Source: Microbacterium sp. LWO13-1.2
Lineage (GTDB): Bacteria; Actinomycetota; Actinomycetes; Actinomycetales; Microbacteriaceae
Assembly (NCBI RefSeq): GCF_038397725.1
Contig: NZ_CP151634.1
Coordinates: 3,348,001 to 3,412,000 of the forward strand
DNA length: 64,000 nt
Direction of reading: 5' to 3'
Positions 9,766 to 18,011 of the stretch are shown here, piece by piece; position 1 is the stretch's first letter; every line of letters starts with the position of its first letter. The position numbers were made by a program, and so were the translations under genes. The notes under the pieces were generated by a model. It made no database searches and had not been told where the DNA came from. It was given only the letters and a program-made list of their open reading frames with translations.

Positions 9766-9789
9766 AACGGCACTGGTAATCTCGTGCCG

Positions 9790-9930
9790 TATGTCCTCAG
9801 GGCGGGGTGAGATTCCCCACCGGCGGTGACGCGGCTCGTCCGCGAAGCCCGCGAGCGGACTCCATGGTGGAGCCTGCAGACCTGGTGCGATTCCGGGGCC
9901 GACGGTCAGAGTCCGGATGGAAGAGGACGA
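9790..9930 (+). promoter_or_regulatory. FMN riboswitch (RFN element)
   Basis: The conserved RFN core is plain: ATGTCCTCAGGGCGGGG followed by TGAGATTCCCCACCGGCGGT at the 5' side, CCCGCGAGCG in the middle, and GCAGACCTGGTGCGATTCCG, GACGGTCAGAGTCCGGATG and AAGAGGACG at the 3' side. Helix P1 pairs GTCCTC (9793-9798) with GAGGAC (9923-9928). The element ends 14 nt before the start of the lumazine synthase gene, and an AAGGA sequence (9931-9935) follows P1 directly, so control may be translational through masking of the ribosome site. FMN binding is expected to shut the gene off. Confidence 0.95.
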
Positions 9931-9944
9931 AAGGAACGATCATC

Positions 9945-10379
9945 ATGTCCAGAATCGCCATCGTCGCTGCCGAATGGCACGCAGAGATCGTGGAGCAGGC
10001 CGTTGCATCCTTCGGCGCTCGGCTCGCGTCGCTCGGCTTCGAAGACGTCCGGGTGATCCGCGTCCCCGGCGCTTTCGAGATACCCCTGCACGTGCAGCGG
10101 CTGGCTCGAAGCGGAGACTACGACGCCATCGCGACCTGCGCTCTCGTGGTGGACGGCGGCATCTACCGTCACGACTTCGTCGCGTCCGCGGTCGTCGACT
10201 CCCTGATGCGCGTGCAGCTGGAGACGGATGTCCCCGTGTTCTCGGGTGTCCTCACACCGCACAACTTTCATGAGCACCAGGAGCATCGGGACTACTTCGC
10301 CCGGCATTTCGACCTGAAGGGCCGCGAACTGGCGGATGCCGTCGCGAAGACCCTCGCGAGCCTGTCCTCGATCGGCTGA
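9945..10379 (+). CDS. ribH: 6,7-dimethyl-8-ribityllumazine synthase, RibH2 type
   Basis: A 144-residue lumazine synthase, which condenses 5-amino-6-ribitylaminouracil with 3,4-dihydroxy-2-butanone 4-phosphate in riboflavin synthesis. The sequence is of the RibH2 class known from Brucella and rhizobia, not the common icosahedral class: RIAIVAAEWHAEIVEQ at the start, VPGAFEIPLH, ALVVDGGIYRHDFVAS, VQLETDVPVFSGVLTPHNF. It stands alone directly behind an FMN riboswitch with no other rib gene next to it, so it is an orphan member of the flavin regulon. Neighbouring genes encode an FMN reductase and a flavin monooxygenase, which suggests a local flavin theme. Confidence 0.93.
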   Translation: MSRIAIVAAEWHAEIVEQAVASFGARLASLGFEDVRVIRVPGAFEIPLHVQRLARSGDYDAIATCALVVDGGIYRHDFVASAVVDSLMRVQLETDVPVFSGVLTPHNFHEHQEHRDYFARHFDLKGRELADAVAKTLASLSSIG

Positions 10380-10422
10380 CGCCGGCCGATCGATGCGGGC
10401 GGCTCACACACCGTCGCAGTGA

Positions 10423-11172
10423 TCAGCGCTGCGGCTGCGAGGCGAGCCAGTCCGAGAACGTCACCGATCCCCGGTCGGCATCATCATCGGGAAGCAGACT
10501 GCCGTCTCGCATCGCACGTCCGAACGCGCCGGGAAGGGCGATCGCCGGCATCCACCCGGTGAGGCCGGTGTGGCGCGCCCACGACCTCATCATCTCGACG
10601 AGATCCTCCTCACGCGGGCCGGCGAGGTCGCGCGCGCGACCCGCCGGTGCCGCTTCAGCGAGGTCCACGAGCCGCTGCGCGACCTCGATGACCGAAACGG
10701 GCTGCGTGCGCATCCGCACCGCGAGATGCAGCGGCCCGACAGCGGCGCGTCGGTGCATCTGTGCCGCGAAGTCGTGGAACTGCGTCGCCCGCAGAATCGT
10801 CCAGGGCGTCTGGCCGGATTGCACTGCCTGTTCCTGCGCGAGCTTGCCTGCGTAGTACGCGTGGGGTGCACGATCGACGCCGACGATCGAGAGGGCCACG
10901 TGATGCCCGACTCCTGCGCGCTGTCCGGCGGCCAACAGCTTCGCCGTCGTGGCGGTGAAGAAATCCGTCGACGTCCTGGCGCTCTGCGTGACGACGCTGA
11001 GCGCGTCGACCACGACATCCGTGCCCTCGAGCGCCGCGTCGAGGCCCGACCCGCTGCGCACGTCGACGCGGTTGCCCCTGGTCAGCACACGGACGCGGTG
11101 GCCGCGTTGCTGCGCCACCCTCACGACCTCCGTGCCGATGATGCCCGTGCCGCCTGCGACTGCGATCTCCAT
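10423..11172 (-). CDS. NAD(P)-binding NmrA-like/atypical SDR protein
   Basis: A 249-residue Rossmann-fold protein. It starts with the nucleotide-binding motif GGTGIIGTEV after the first strand (MEIAVAGGTG), has VVVDALSVV, and the atypical-SDR segment ALSIVGVDRAPHAYYAGKLAQE, in which Tyr and Lys (YYAGK) stand in the usual catalytic spacing. The family includes NmrA-like redox sensors and quinone or ether-type reductases; the exact substrate cannot be assigned. It is transcribed alone, convergent with the ribH gene and upstream of the FMN reductase operon's end. Confidence 0.85.
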   Translation of the reverse strand: MEIAVAGGTGIIGTEVVRVAQQRGHRVRVLTRGNRVDVRSGSGLDAALEGTDVVVDALSVVTQSARTSTDFFTATTAKLLAAGQRAGVGHHVALSIVGVDRAPHAYYAGKLAQEQAVQSGQTPWTILRATQFHDFAAQMHRRAAVGPLHLAVRMRTQPVSVIEVAQRLVDLAEAAPAGRARDLAGPREEDLVEMMRSWARHTGLTGWMPAIALPGAFGRAMRDGSLLPDDDADRGSVTFSDWLASQPQR

Positions 11173-11190
11173 GCGTCTCCGATCGATGTG

Positions 11191-11238
11191 GGTACTCGGT
11201 CCATTCTGAACCCGTACCGAGCATGATCTGTACCGAGC
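11191..11238. promoter_or_regulatory. Direct repeats upstream of the NmrA-like gene
   Basis: Two exact copies of GTACCGAGC (11214-11222 and 11230-11238), one and a half helical turns apart (16 bp), lie just upstream of the NmrA-like start, with an imperfect inverted third copy at 11192-11200. They could be a regulator binding site; no partner regulator is adjacent. Confidence 0.3.
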
Positions 11239-11264
11239 GCGTCAGGAAATCGCAGTCGACAGAC

Positions 11265-11909
11265 TCACTCCCCTGCGAGACCGCCCAGCATGTGTCCGAA
11301 CGAGCGACCTTCGCCGAGGTAGGTCGACGGATCGTAAGGATCCACGACCACGCTCGGCTGTCGACGTGCGATCGCGTCGGCGAGTTCTCGTGCACCCTTC
11401 TCGACGCGCTTCGCGAGCGGTGCGACGTCGTCGCCCGCCCCGCCCCAGTCGCTGGACGCCGCGAACACACCGGTCGAGACGGGCTCGGCGTGCAGATATG
11501 CGAACAGCGGACGGATCGCGTAGTCGATCGCGAGGGAATGACGTGCGGTCCCGGCATTCGCGCCGATCAGCACAGGCTTGCCGACGAGGGAGTCCGGATC
11601 GAGCACGTCGATGAACGACTTGAACAGGCCCGAGTAGCTCGTCGAGAAGATCGGCGTGACTGCGATCAGCGCATCCGCGGAGATCACGGTGTTGATCGCG
11701 GTCTCCAGTGCGGGCGGCGCGAATCCGGTGAGCATGTTGTTCGTGATGTCGTGCGCGTAATCGCGCAACTCGATCACGTCCACGCTCGCCTCGATGTTCT
11801 GAGCGGCGAGGGCCTTCAACGTCTCCGCGGCCAGCCGATCCGCCAGCATCCTGGTGGACGACGGGTTGGAGAGCCCCGCCGAGACGACGGCGATACGACG
11901 AGTGGTCAT
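11265..11909 (-). CDS. NADPH-dependent FMN reductase (CE1759-like)
   Basis: A 214-residue flavodoxin-fold reductase. The N-terminal VVSAGLSNPSSTRMLADRLA is the phosphate-binding loop of the NADPH-dependent FMN reductase family, with TPIFSTSYSGLFKSFIDVL and GANAGTARHSLA further on. This matches the type of reductase partnered with luciferase-like monooxygenases (CE1759 family in Corynebacterium). The start ATG shares one base with the stop of the upstream monooxygenase gene, so the two proteins are made together and the reductase probably supplies FMNH2 to the monooxygenase. Confidence 0.92.
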   Translation of the reverse strand: MTTRRIAVVSAGLSNPSSTRMLADRLAAETLKALAAQNIEASVDVIELRDYAHDITNNMLTGFAPPALETAINTVISADALIAVTPIFSTSYSGLFKSFIDVLDPDSLVGKPVLIGANAGTARHSLAIDYAIRPLFAYLHAEPVSTGVFAASSDWGGAGDDVAPLAKRVEKGARELADAIARRQPSVVVDPYDPSTYLGEGRSFGHMLGGLAGE

Positions 11910-13135
11910 CAGGCGTCCTTCCGGCCGAGGCCGAACGCCGCACCGGCCGGTGCCGGGGTGTCCTGATAGGGCGAGTCGCCGGTGAGGTTGTCCCCGCGGT
12001 TCGCACCGGGGCGCGCCTGACGGGTCGGTCCGTCGCCGAACTCCGCCTTGACGCGGGCAGCGTGGGTCGGAGCATCCGGAACGTTCGCCGGGCGGTCCTT
12101 CGCGAGCTCCTTGCGCAGCACCGGAACGACCTCGGATCCGAGGATGTCGAGCTGCTCGAGCACCGTCTTCAGCGGGAGGCCCGCGTGGTCGATGAGGAAC
12201 AGCTGCCGCTGGTAGTCGCCATAGTGCTCGCGCATCGCGGCGTAACGGTCGATGACCTGCTGCGGCGATCCCACCGTCAGCGGGGTCATCTCGGTGAAGT
12301 CCTCCATGCTCGGGCCGTGACCGTACACCGGCGCATTGTCGAAGAACGGCCGGAACTGGTTCACCGCATCCTGAGATTTCGCACTCATGAACACCTGGCC
12401 GCCGAGGCCGACGATCGCCTGTTCTGGCGTTCCATGGCCGTAGTGCGCGTAGCGCTGACGGTAGAGCTCGATGAGGCGCTGGTAGTGCTCCTTCGGCCAG
12501 AAGATGTTGTTGGCGAAGAAGCCGTCACCGTAGTACGCGGCCTGCTCTGCGATCTCCGGGGTGCGGATGGATCCGTGCCAGACGAACGGCGCGATGCCGT
12601 CGAGCGGACGCGGGGTCGACGTGAAGCCCTGGAGCGAGGTACGGAACTTGCCCTCCCAATCCACGACGTCCTCACGCCACAGCTTGTGCAGCAGCGCGTA
12701 GTTCTCGATGGCGAGCGGAAGGCCCTGGCGGATGTCCTGACCGAACCAGGGGTACACCGGGCCGGTGTTCCCGCGGCCGAGCATGAGATCCATCCGGCCG
12801 TCGGAGACGTGCTGCAGCATCGAATACTCTTCCGCGATGCGCACCGGGTCATTCGTCGTGATGAGCGTCGTCGACGTGGAGACGATGAGCCGCTCGGTCT
12901 GCGCCGCGAGTGCAGCGAGGAACGTCGAAGGGCTGGACGACCAGAACGGCGGGTTGTGATGCTCGCCGATGGCGAAGACGTCGAGACCCACTTCTTCGCT
13001 GTGCTTGGCGATGGCCATCGTGGCCTTGATCCGCTCCTGCTCGCTCGGCGTCACGCCGGTCACGGGGTCGCGGGTGATGTCGCTGACCGACATGATGCCG
13101 AACTGCATCGCGTGTGCGCCCGACTGCTCGCTCAT
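11909..13135 (-). CDS. Luciferase-like FMN-dependent monooxygenase (CE1758-like)
   Basis: A 408-residue TIM-barrel flavin monooxygenase of the bacterial luciferase superfamily. Diagnostic stretches are QFGIMSVSDITRDPVTG at the start, GLDVFAIGEHHNPPFW (the E-H-H substrate/flavin motif), LGRGNTGPVYPWFG and the SIRTPEIAEQAAYYGDGFF segment. The C-terminal 50 residues are low-complexity and hydrophilic. ATG 13135 has GGAG five nt upstream; the frame remains open to 13330 without homology. It forms a two-gene operon with the FMN reductase. In Corynebacterium the pair is known only as a partnered system of unknown substrate. A palindrome 46 nt upstream of the start is shared with the YceI gene at 30782. 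Confidence 0.92.
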   Translation of the reverse strand: MSEQSGAHAMQFGIMSVSDITRDPVTGVTPSEQERIKATMAIAKHSEEVGLDVFAIGEHHNPPFWSSSPSTFLAALAAQTERLIVSTSTTLITTNDPVRIAEEYSMLQHVSDGRMDLMLGRGNTGPVYPWFGQDIRQGLPLAIENYALLHKLWREDVVDWEGKFRTSLQGFTSTPRPLDGIAPFVWHGSIRTPEIAEQAAYYGDGFFANNIFWPKEHYQRLIELYRQRYAHYGHGTPEQAIVGLGGQVFMSAKSQDAVNQFRPFFDNAPVYGHGPSMEDFTEMTPLTVGSPQQVIDRYAAMREHYGDYQRQLFLIDHAGLPLKTVLEQLDILGSEVVPVLRKELAKDRPANVPDAPTHAARVKAEFGDGPTRQARPGANRGDNLTGDSPYQDTPAPAGAAFGLGRKDA

Positions 13136-13180
13136 GATTACTCCATCTTTCCCGAAGCGGATGACTCGGCACCCGTTTCT

Positions 13181-13196
13181 ATTCACTTGAATGTAT
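13181..13196. promoter_or_regulatory. ATTCA-N2-TGAAT operator candidate, copy 1
   Basis: ATTCACTTGAATGTAT lies 46 nt upstream of the monooxygenase start and 52 nt upstream of the divergent acyltransferase. It contains the inverted repeat ATTCA-CT-TGAAT and matches 15 of 16 bases of the site at 30856-30871. Inverted repeats of this length are typical of MarR-type regulators, but no such regulator is linked here. Confidence 0.5.
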
Positions 13197-13247
13197 CTGT
13201 GACAACGCGATCCTGGCAACTTTATTCCCGGGCGGTAGCCTCGAAGG

Positions 13248-14408
13248 ATGAGCAGCGCTGACGCAGACTCCGGTCGTCCGATCACCGGATCGATCCAGAA
13301 GCCGCGACGCCGGGTGCCTTTCTGGGACAACGCCCGCTATGCCTGCATCGTTCTCGTGGTTCTCGGCCATGCCGTCCAGCGGCTGATCTACGACTCGGAC
13401 ATCGCTTTCGCGTTCTACCTCACGTTGTACGCGTTCCACATGCCGGCATTCGCGATCATCTCCGGATACTTCTCCAAGTCCACGTCGCCGACCAAGACCC
13501 AGATGGCCAGGGTGATCACGGACATCCTCGTGCCCTACCTGATCTTCGAATTGCTCTGGACACTCACGAAGTGGCTCGTCGAGGGGCAGGCCGACCCGAA
13601 CATCACGCGGCCGTCCTGGACGCTGTGGTTCCTGCTCGCGCTGGGGATCTTCCGCCTGGTCCTCCCCTATCTCGCGCTCCTGCGCTGGCCGTTGGTGTGG
13701 ACGGTCGCCATCTCGATCGGCGTCGGGTACCTGCCCAATGTCGACAGCACCTTCTCGCTCTCGCGCACCCTCGGCCTCCTTCCCTTCTTCGCCTTCGGCT
13801 GGTGGCTGCGCGAGCACGACATCGTGGCCAGGATGCGGCTGCTGGATTTCCGACCCTGGTGGGTGCGTGTCGCCGCAGTCGCCGTGCTCGCTGCGACCGG
13901 CTGGGCGGCGTGGACGTGGCTTCCGCTCTGGCAGACGATCGATCTGCGGCACTGGCTCTTCTACGAGGACTCGTATGCGGATCTCGGCGGCGAGCAGTGG
14001 TGGGCCGGCGGCCTGCGCATCGCGCTGATGCTCCTCGCCGTCGTCCTCAGCGCGGCGTTCTTCGCCCTGATTCCGCGCGGAACACACTGGTGGACGCCGT
14101 TCGGGCAGTACACGATGTACGTCTTCCTGCTGCACTCCTTCGTGCTGTACCCGTTCCGCGAAACCGGGATCCTGCGCGACCTCGACCCGACCTGGATCTG
14201 GTTGCCGGTGGTCGCACTCCTCTCGGTGCTGATCGCCCTGGCCCTCGCCACGAGACCAGTACGGTGGCTGTTCCGGCCTCTCGTGGAACCCCGCCCCACA
14301 TGGCTCTTCTCAGATCCCCGGCTCGCCTCGCGCGAGGGACGCAGAAACGACCCGACCGGTTCCCGTCGCCCTGCTCCGCCTCAGTCGAAGAGCTCGGCTC
14401 CGACGTAG
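13248..14408 (+). CDS. Membrane acyltransferase (Acyltransferase_3 family)
   Basis: A 386-residue integral membrane protein with about ten hydrophobic segments. The N-terminal segment FWDNARYACIVLVVLGHAVQ contains the characteristic D-x-A-R and the catalytic-type His of the acyltransferase 3 family, followed by FHMPAFAIISGYF, also typical. Such enzymes acylate cell-surface sugars, peptidoglycan or lipids; similarity is strongest to the fucose-4-O-acetylase-like members. The C-terminal 50 residues are hydrophilic and Pro/Arg-rich. Its end overlaps the convergent efeB end by 28 bp. Confidence 0.87.
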   Translation: MSSADADSGRPITGSIQKPRRRVPFWDNARYACIVLVVLGHAVQRLIYDSDIAFAFYLTLYAFHMPAFAIISGYFSKSTSPTKTQMARVITDILVPYLIFELLWTLTKWLVEGQADPNITRPSWTLWFLLALGIFRLVLPYLALLRWPLVWTVAISIGVGYLPNVDSTFSLSRTLGLLPFFAFGWWLREHDIVARMRLLDFRPWWVRVAAVAVLAATGWAAWTWLPLWQTIDLRHWLFYEDSYADLGGEQWWAGGLRIALMLLAVVLSAAFFALIPRGTHWWTPFGQYTMYVFLLHSFVLYPFRETGILRDLDPTWIWLPVVALLSVLIALALATRPVRWLFRPLVEPRPTWLFSDPRLASREGRRNDPTGSRRPAPPQSKSSAPT

Positions 14409-15694
14409 GATCCCGGTTTCGCGCCGGCTGGGACGGCCCAGATCCCCGAGCCGACGTGTCGGATGTACTCGTTCAGCACGTCTGTCGACAGTCGACGCTG
14501 GAGCGACACGAACTGGGACGGATCCCGCTGGTAGGAGAGGAAGAACAGGCCCGCGTCGAGCCGGCCGAGGTTGTTGTTCCCGTCGACGTAGTTGTAGCCG
14601 CGGCGAAGGATGCGGATGCCGTCGTTCTGTTCAGGATGAGCGAGCCGGACGTGGCTGTTCGCGTCGATCGCCGTTCCGCTGAAGTCGGGCGCGGTGAACT
14701 CGCCTCCGCCGGACAGCGGTGCTCCTGCGCCCTTGTCGCGGCCGATGATGGAGTGCTGCTCGGCGAGTCGAACCCGGTCCCACGTCTCGATCAGCATCGC
14801 GATCTTCCGGGCGACGAGATACGAACCACCGGCCATCCAGGCGGGTTCGTCAGATTCGGCGACCCAGACGTGATCCTCGAGCGCCGCAGCGTCATCCGCG
14901 AGAATGTTCGCCGTGCCGTCCTTGAAGCCGAAGAGATTGCGGGGTGTCGCCTGCGCCGACGTCGTGCGCGAGGTCTTGCCGAAGCCGAGCTGCGACCAGC
15001 GCAACCGCGCCCGCCCGAAGGCGATACGGCTGAGGTTGCGGATCGCGTGCACGGCCACCTGCGGGTCGTCGGCACACGCTTGGATGCAGAGATCGCCGTT
15101 CGACAGCTCGGGGTCGAGGTCGTCACCGAGGAACGGCGGCAGCTTCTCGAGAGTCGCCGGGCGCTGGGCGGCGATGCCGTAGCGATCGCCGTCCGCGTTC
15201 TCGAACAGACCCGGGCCGAAGCCGAAGGTGATGGTCAGCCCGGCCGCGGGCAGCCCCAGCGCCTCGCCGGTATCCTCAGGCGGCTGCTCGGCGGGACCGC
15301 CGACCGCACCGGTGGCGCTGACCTCGAGACCCTGCGTCATCCTCGATGCCGCATAGGTCCAGTCCTGCAGCAGCGACTTGAGGTCGTCGCGGTCGCTTCG
15401 CGGCATCATGTCGAACGCCGCGAAGTGCAGGTGGTCCTGCACCGGCGTGGTGATGCCCGCCTGATGCGCGCCGAAGAAGTCAAACGCGCTCTGCGCATCG
15501 GCGCTCTCCCGCGCGCGTCCGAGGGCGACTCCGCCGGCGAGACCCGCCCCCGTTCCGATCGCAAGACCGGCGACGCCCCCGCCGATCGCGAGGCCGAGCA
15601 GGCCGCGCCTGCTCAGGCCCGAGGGTGCGGATGCCGCGGTGTCGTCGCCGATGGAGGCCGGCACCGCCGCCGCATCCGCTTCTGACTCAGTCAT
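14381..15694 (-). CDS. efeB: Deferrochelatase/DyP-type peroxidase EfeB
   Basis: A 437-residue heme protein, exported by the Tat pathway: SRRGLLG at about residues 29-35 followed by a long hydrophobic stretch. The DyP signature GFKDGTAN is near residue 254 with the distal Asp, and the proximal heme ligand is the first His of NSHVRLAHP near 349. EfeB oxidises ferrous iron or extracts iron from heme outside the membrane for import by EfeU. It is the third gene of the efeUOB operon, 14 nt after efeO. Confidence 0.95.
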   Translation of the reverse strand: MTESEADAAAVPASIGDDTAASAPSGLSRRGLLGLAIGGGVAGLAIGTGAGLAGGVALGRARESADAQSAFDFFGAHQAGITTPVQDHLHFAAFDMMPRSDRDDLKSLLQDWTYAASRMTQGLEVSATGAVGGPAEQPPEDTGEALGLPAAGLTITFGFGPGLFENADGDRYGIAAQRPATLEKLPPFLGDDLDPELSNGDLCIQACADDPQVAVHAIRNLSRIAFGRARLRWSQLGFGKTSRTTSAQATPRNLFGFKDGTANILADDAAALEDHVWVAESDEPAWMAGGSYLVARKIAMLIETWDRVRLAEQHSIIGRDKGAGAPLSGGGEFTAPDFSGTAIDANSHVRLAHPEQNDGIRILRRGYNYVDGNNNLGRLDAGLFFLSYQRDPSQFVSLQRRLSTDVLNEYIRHVGSGIWAVPAGAKPGSYVGAELFD

Positions 15695-15708
15695 GGGGGT
15701 ATCCCGGA

Positions 15709-16941
15709 TCAGGACAGCACCGTGCCGGTCAGCTGCGACAGCGGCTCGGCGAGGGCGTTGATCAGATCGGTGAACTGGCGCTTGTCGGCGTCGGTGAGTT
15801 CGGCGTACCCGACGAAGCCCTCAGCCAGCGAGCCGTGGGCTGCGAGCGCCGCTTCGAGCTGCGCGTAGCCGGCCTCGATCTTCTCGACCAGCGCTGCACC
15901 GTCGTCACCCTGCGCGGCGGCGAAGTCCTGCACCAAGGAGAACGCCATCTTGGACCCCTCGACATTCGCCGCGAAGTCGTAGAGGTCGGTGCCGGACCAC
16001 CAGTCCTCCTCGCCCGAGATCTTTCCCGTCGCGACCTCGTCGAGCAGCGCGATCGCGCCGTTCGAGATTCCGGCGATGCCCTGGTCATCCAGCGCGGTGG
16101 TGAAGTCGTCGGAGTGGACGTAGGAGAAGAGCTCCTGTACGTCGGCGAGAAGCAGATCACCGAACTCGGAGCGCTGCTCCGGGGTCGACGGTGCCCAATC
16201 CTGCCACGCCGGCGTCTCTCCGTCGGCGTTCAGCGCGTCCTGCGCCGGCACCCACAGGTCCTTCTCGATGCGGTGGAAGCCGGTCCAATCGAGCTCCTCC
16301 GCCACCGCGTCCACCTCGCGGTAGTCGATTCGCGGGTCGAGGTCGCCGAGCGCCTCCGCGACGGGCTCGATGCGCTCGTAGAACGCGCGGGTCTGCGGGA
16401 AGAGTGCGCGTGCGGTCTCATCGTCGCCGGCCACGTAGGCGGCGACGAAATCCTCGACCGTGGGCACGAGCTGCCCGACCTGGTCCTTGACGAACGCCGC
16501 GTAGAGGTCGACCGCCTGCTGCTTCAGCTCGGCATCCGGTCCGTCGACGGCGACGCGGTCCCCGGTGACGGTGAATGACGCCTTGCCGACGCCCTCCCCG
16601 ATCATGCCGGGCTTGCAGAGGGTGAAGTACTCCCCCGGCTGCGCGACGACGGTGAGCGTACGGGATGCTGACGGTGCGATGTTCTCGACCTCGCCGACGA
16701 TACGCAGGCCGTCCTCGGCGAGCAGGTAGAACTCCGAGATCTTGCTGCTGTCGTTGGAGACCTCGAAGGTCAGGGTGCCGCTCTTCGCCGTCGCCGCGGA
16801 GACCGCGCACTCACCGTCGGTGGAGGACACCGTGAAGGCTGCTGCGGCGTCGACGTCGCTCTTCGCGACGCATCCGCTCAGTACGAGCGCTCCGGCTCCG
16901 GCGACCGCGAGTGCACCGATGATTCGGCGTGAAGAGATCAT
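15709..16941 (-). CDS. efeO: Iron uptake lipoprotein EfeO
   Basis: A 410-residue lipoprotein with lipobox VLSGC (Cys24). An N-terminal cupredoxin-like domain (about 35-130, with TLCKPGM near its end) is followed by the M75 peptidase-like domain, whose H-x-x-E metal motif appears as GFHRIEKDLW. EfeO binds iron at the cell surface and hands it to the permease. ATG 16941 has AAGGAG four nt upstream and overlaps the efeU stop by ATGA, so translation of efeU and efeO is coupled. Confidence 0.95.
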   Translation of the reverse strand: MISSRRIIGALAVAGAGALVLSGCVAKSDVDAAAAFTVSSTDGECAVSAATAKSGTLTFEVSNDSSKISEFYLLAEDGLRIVGEVENIAPSASRTLTVVAQPGEYFTLCKPGMIGEGVGKASFTVTGDRVAVDGPDAELKQQAVDLYAAFVKDQVGQLVPTVEDFVAAYVAGDDETARALFPQTRAFYERIEPVAEALGDLDPRIDYREVDAVAEELDWTGFHRIEKDLWVPAQDALNADGETPAWQDWAPSTPEQRSEFGDLLLADVQELFSYVHSDDFTTALDDQGIAGISNGAIALLDEVATGKISGEEDWWSGTDLYDFAANVEGSKMAFSLVQDFAAAQGDDGAALVEKIEAGYAQLEAALAAHGSLAEGFVGYAELTDADKRQFTDLINALAEPLSQLTGTVLS

Positions 16942-17885
16942 GCTGCTCCTTGTTGTGAAAGATGAAGGGTCTCGTCCTGGCGTGGTTCCGCCACCGGACG
17001 CGAGCGGGATGGACGCCGCCCGCGGAGACCGCGAACGTAGAAGAATCCGACGATGCCGACGTAGAGCGCCCAGGCGATGACCTGCAGCCAGGTCATCGCG
17101 GGCATGAACCCGACCGTCGCCTGCAGGATCGCAGCCCACGCGCTGTCCGGCGCGATGGTCGAAGCGACATCGAAAGACCAGCCGAACGGGATCGCCGACC
17201 ACCCGACGGCGACCGCTCCCGTCGTCGGATCCAGCGGCGCGATGGCCGTGAAGGGACCGGGAAGTGCGCCAGCCTCCTGCAGATCCATCACGGCGTAGGC
17301 GAGGACTCCCGCGGCGACGATGACCAGGAATCCGCCGGTCCAGGAGAAGAACCGGCGCAGGTCCAGTCGCACGGCGCCGCGCGTGATCAACCAACCGGCG
17401 ATGACCGCGGTGGCGAGGCCGAGCAGCGCTCCGAGCAATGCTGTCGGCGCGTCTCCGAAGGACTGCACCATGGACCACAGCAGCAGCGTCGTCTCGATGC
17501 CCTCCCGCGCGACCGAGACGAAGCCGATCGCAATGAGAGCCCACAGGCCGCCCCGGGTGAGGGCGCGGTCGATGCCGCCCTCGAGCGTCGCCTTCATGGT
17601 GCGGCCGGCGCGCTGCATCCAGAAGATCATCCAGGTGACCATGCCGACGGCGAGCAGCGAGAGACCTCCGCCGACGAGCTCCTGGGCCTCGAACGTCAGT
17701 GCGTAGTCGCCGAAGGTGAGCACGGCACCGATCCCGAGCGCCAGGGCGACGGCGAGGCCGATGCCGATCCACAACCGCGGGAGCGCATCGGCGCGGCCGA
17801 GTCGACGGAGGTAGGCGATGAGGATGCCGACGACGAGCGCGGCTTCCAAGCCTTCGCGAAGGCCGATCAGGAATGTGGCGAGCAC
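16938..17885 (-). CDS. efeU: Ferrous/ferric iron permease EfeU (FTR1 family)
   Basis: A 315-residue membrane protein with seven hydrophobic segments and both iron-binding R-E-x-x-E motifs of the FTR1 family: REGLEAALVV at residues 10-19 and REGIETTLL in the fourth segment. It begins directly at the first membrane helix with GTG 17885; no clear ribosome site precedes it, so the mRNA may have a very short leader. It is the first gene of the operon efeU-efeO-efeB, a DtxR-like palindrome lying 28 nt upstream. Confidence 0.95.
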   Translation of the reverse strand: MLATFLIGLREGLEAALVVGILIAYLRRLGRADALPRLWIGIGLAVALALGIGAVLTFGDYALTFEAQELVGGGLSLLAVGMVTWMIFWMQRAGRTMKATLEGGIDRALTRGGLWALIAIGFVSVAREGIETTLLLWSMVQSFGDAPTALLGALLGLATAVIAGWLITRGAVRLDLRRFFSWTGGFLVIVAAGVLAYAVMDLQEAGALPGPFTAIAPLDPTTGAVAVGWSAIPFGWSFDVASTIAPDSAWAAILQATVGFMPAMTWLQVIAWALYVGIVGFFYVRGLRGRRPSRSRPVAEPRQDETLHLSQQGAA

Positions 17886-17912
17886 GGAAAGGATGACTCT
17901 CAGTCTATGAAC

Positions 17913-17936
17913 AGAGGTAAGGCATCCCTTACCTCT
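17913..17936 (-). promoter_or_regulatory. DtxR/IdeR-like iron box upstream of efeU
   Basis: Arms AGAGGTAAGG (17913-17922) and CCTTACCTCT (17927-17936) form a perfect 10-bp inverted repeat with spacer CATC. AGGT...ACCT half-sites as in IdeR/DtxR boxes are present, but the spacing is 5 bp longer than the classical 15-bp core, so it may be two overlapping half-matched sites. A TAGACT sequence (17902-17907, minus strand) could be the -10 element. Confidence 0.6.
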
Positions 17937-18011
17937 GAGACTTTATCACCCTGCCGGTAACGCGACGCAACACTGTTCGCGGCATCCCCCAACCGGATCT
18001 AACCTCGGGTC

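Noticed and set aside
15709..17772. Single 687-codon fusion of EfeU and EfeO
   Set aside because: The upstream part of that frame is a shifted reading of efeU; the real efeU frame has both R-E-x-x-E motifs and overlaps efeO by ATGA.
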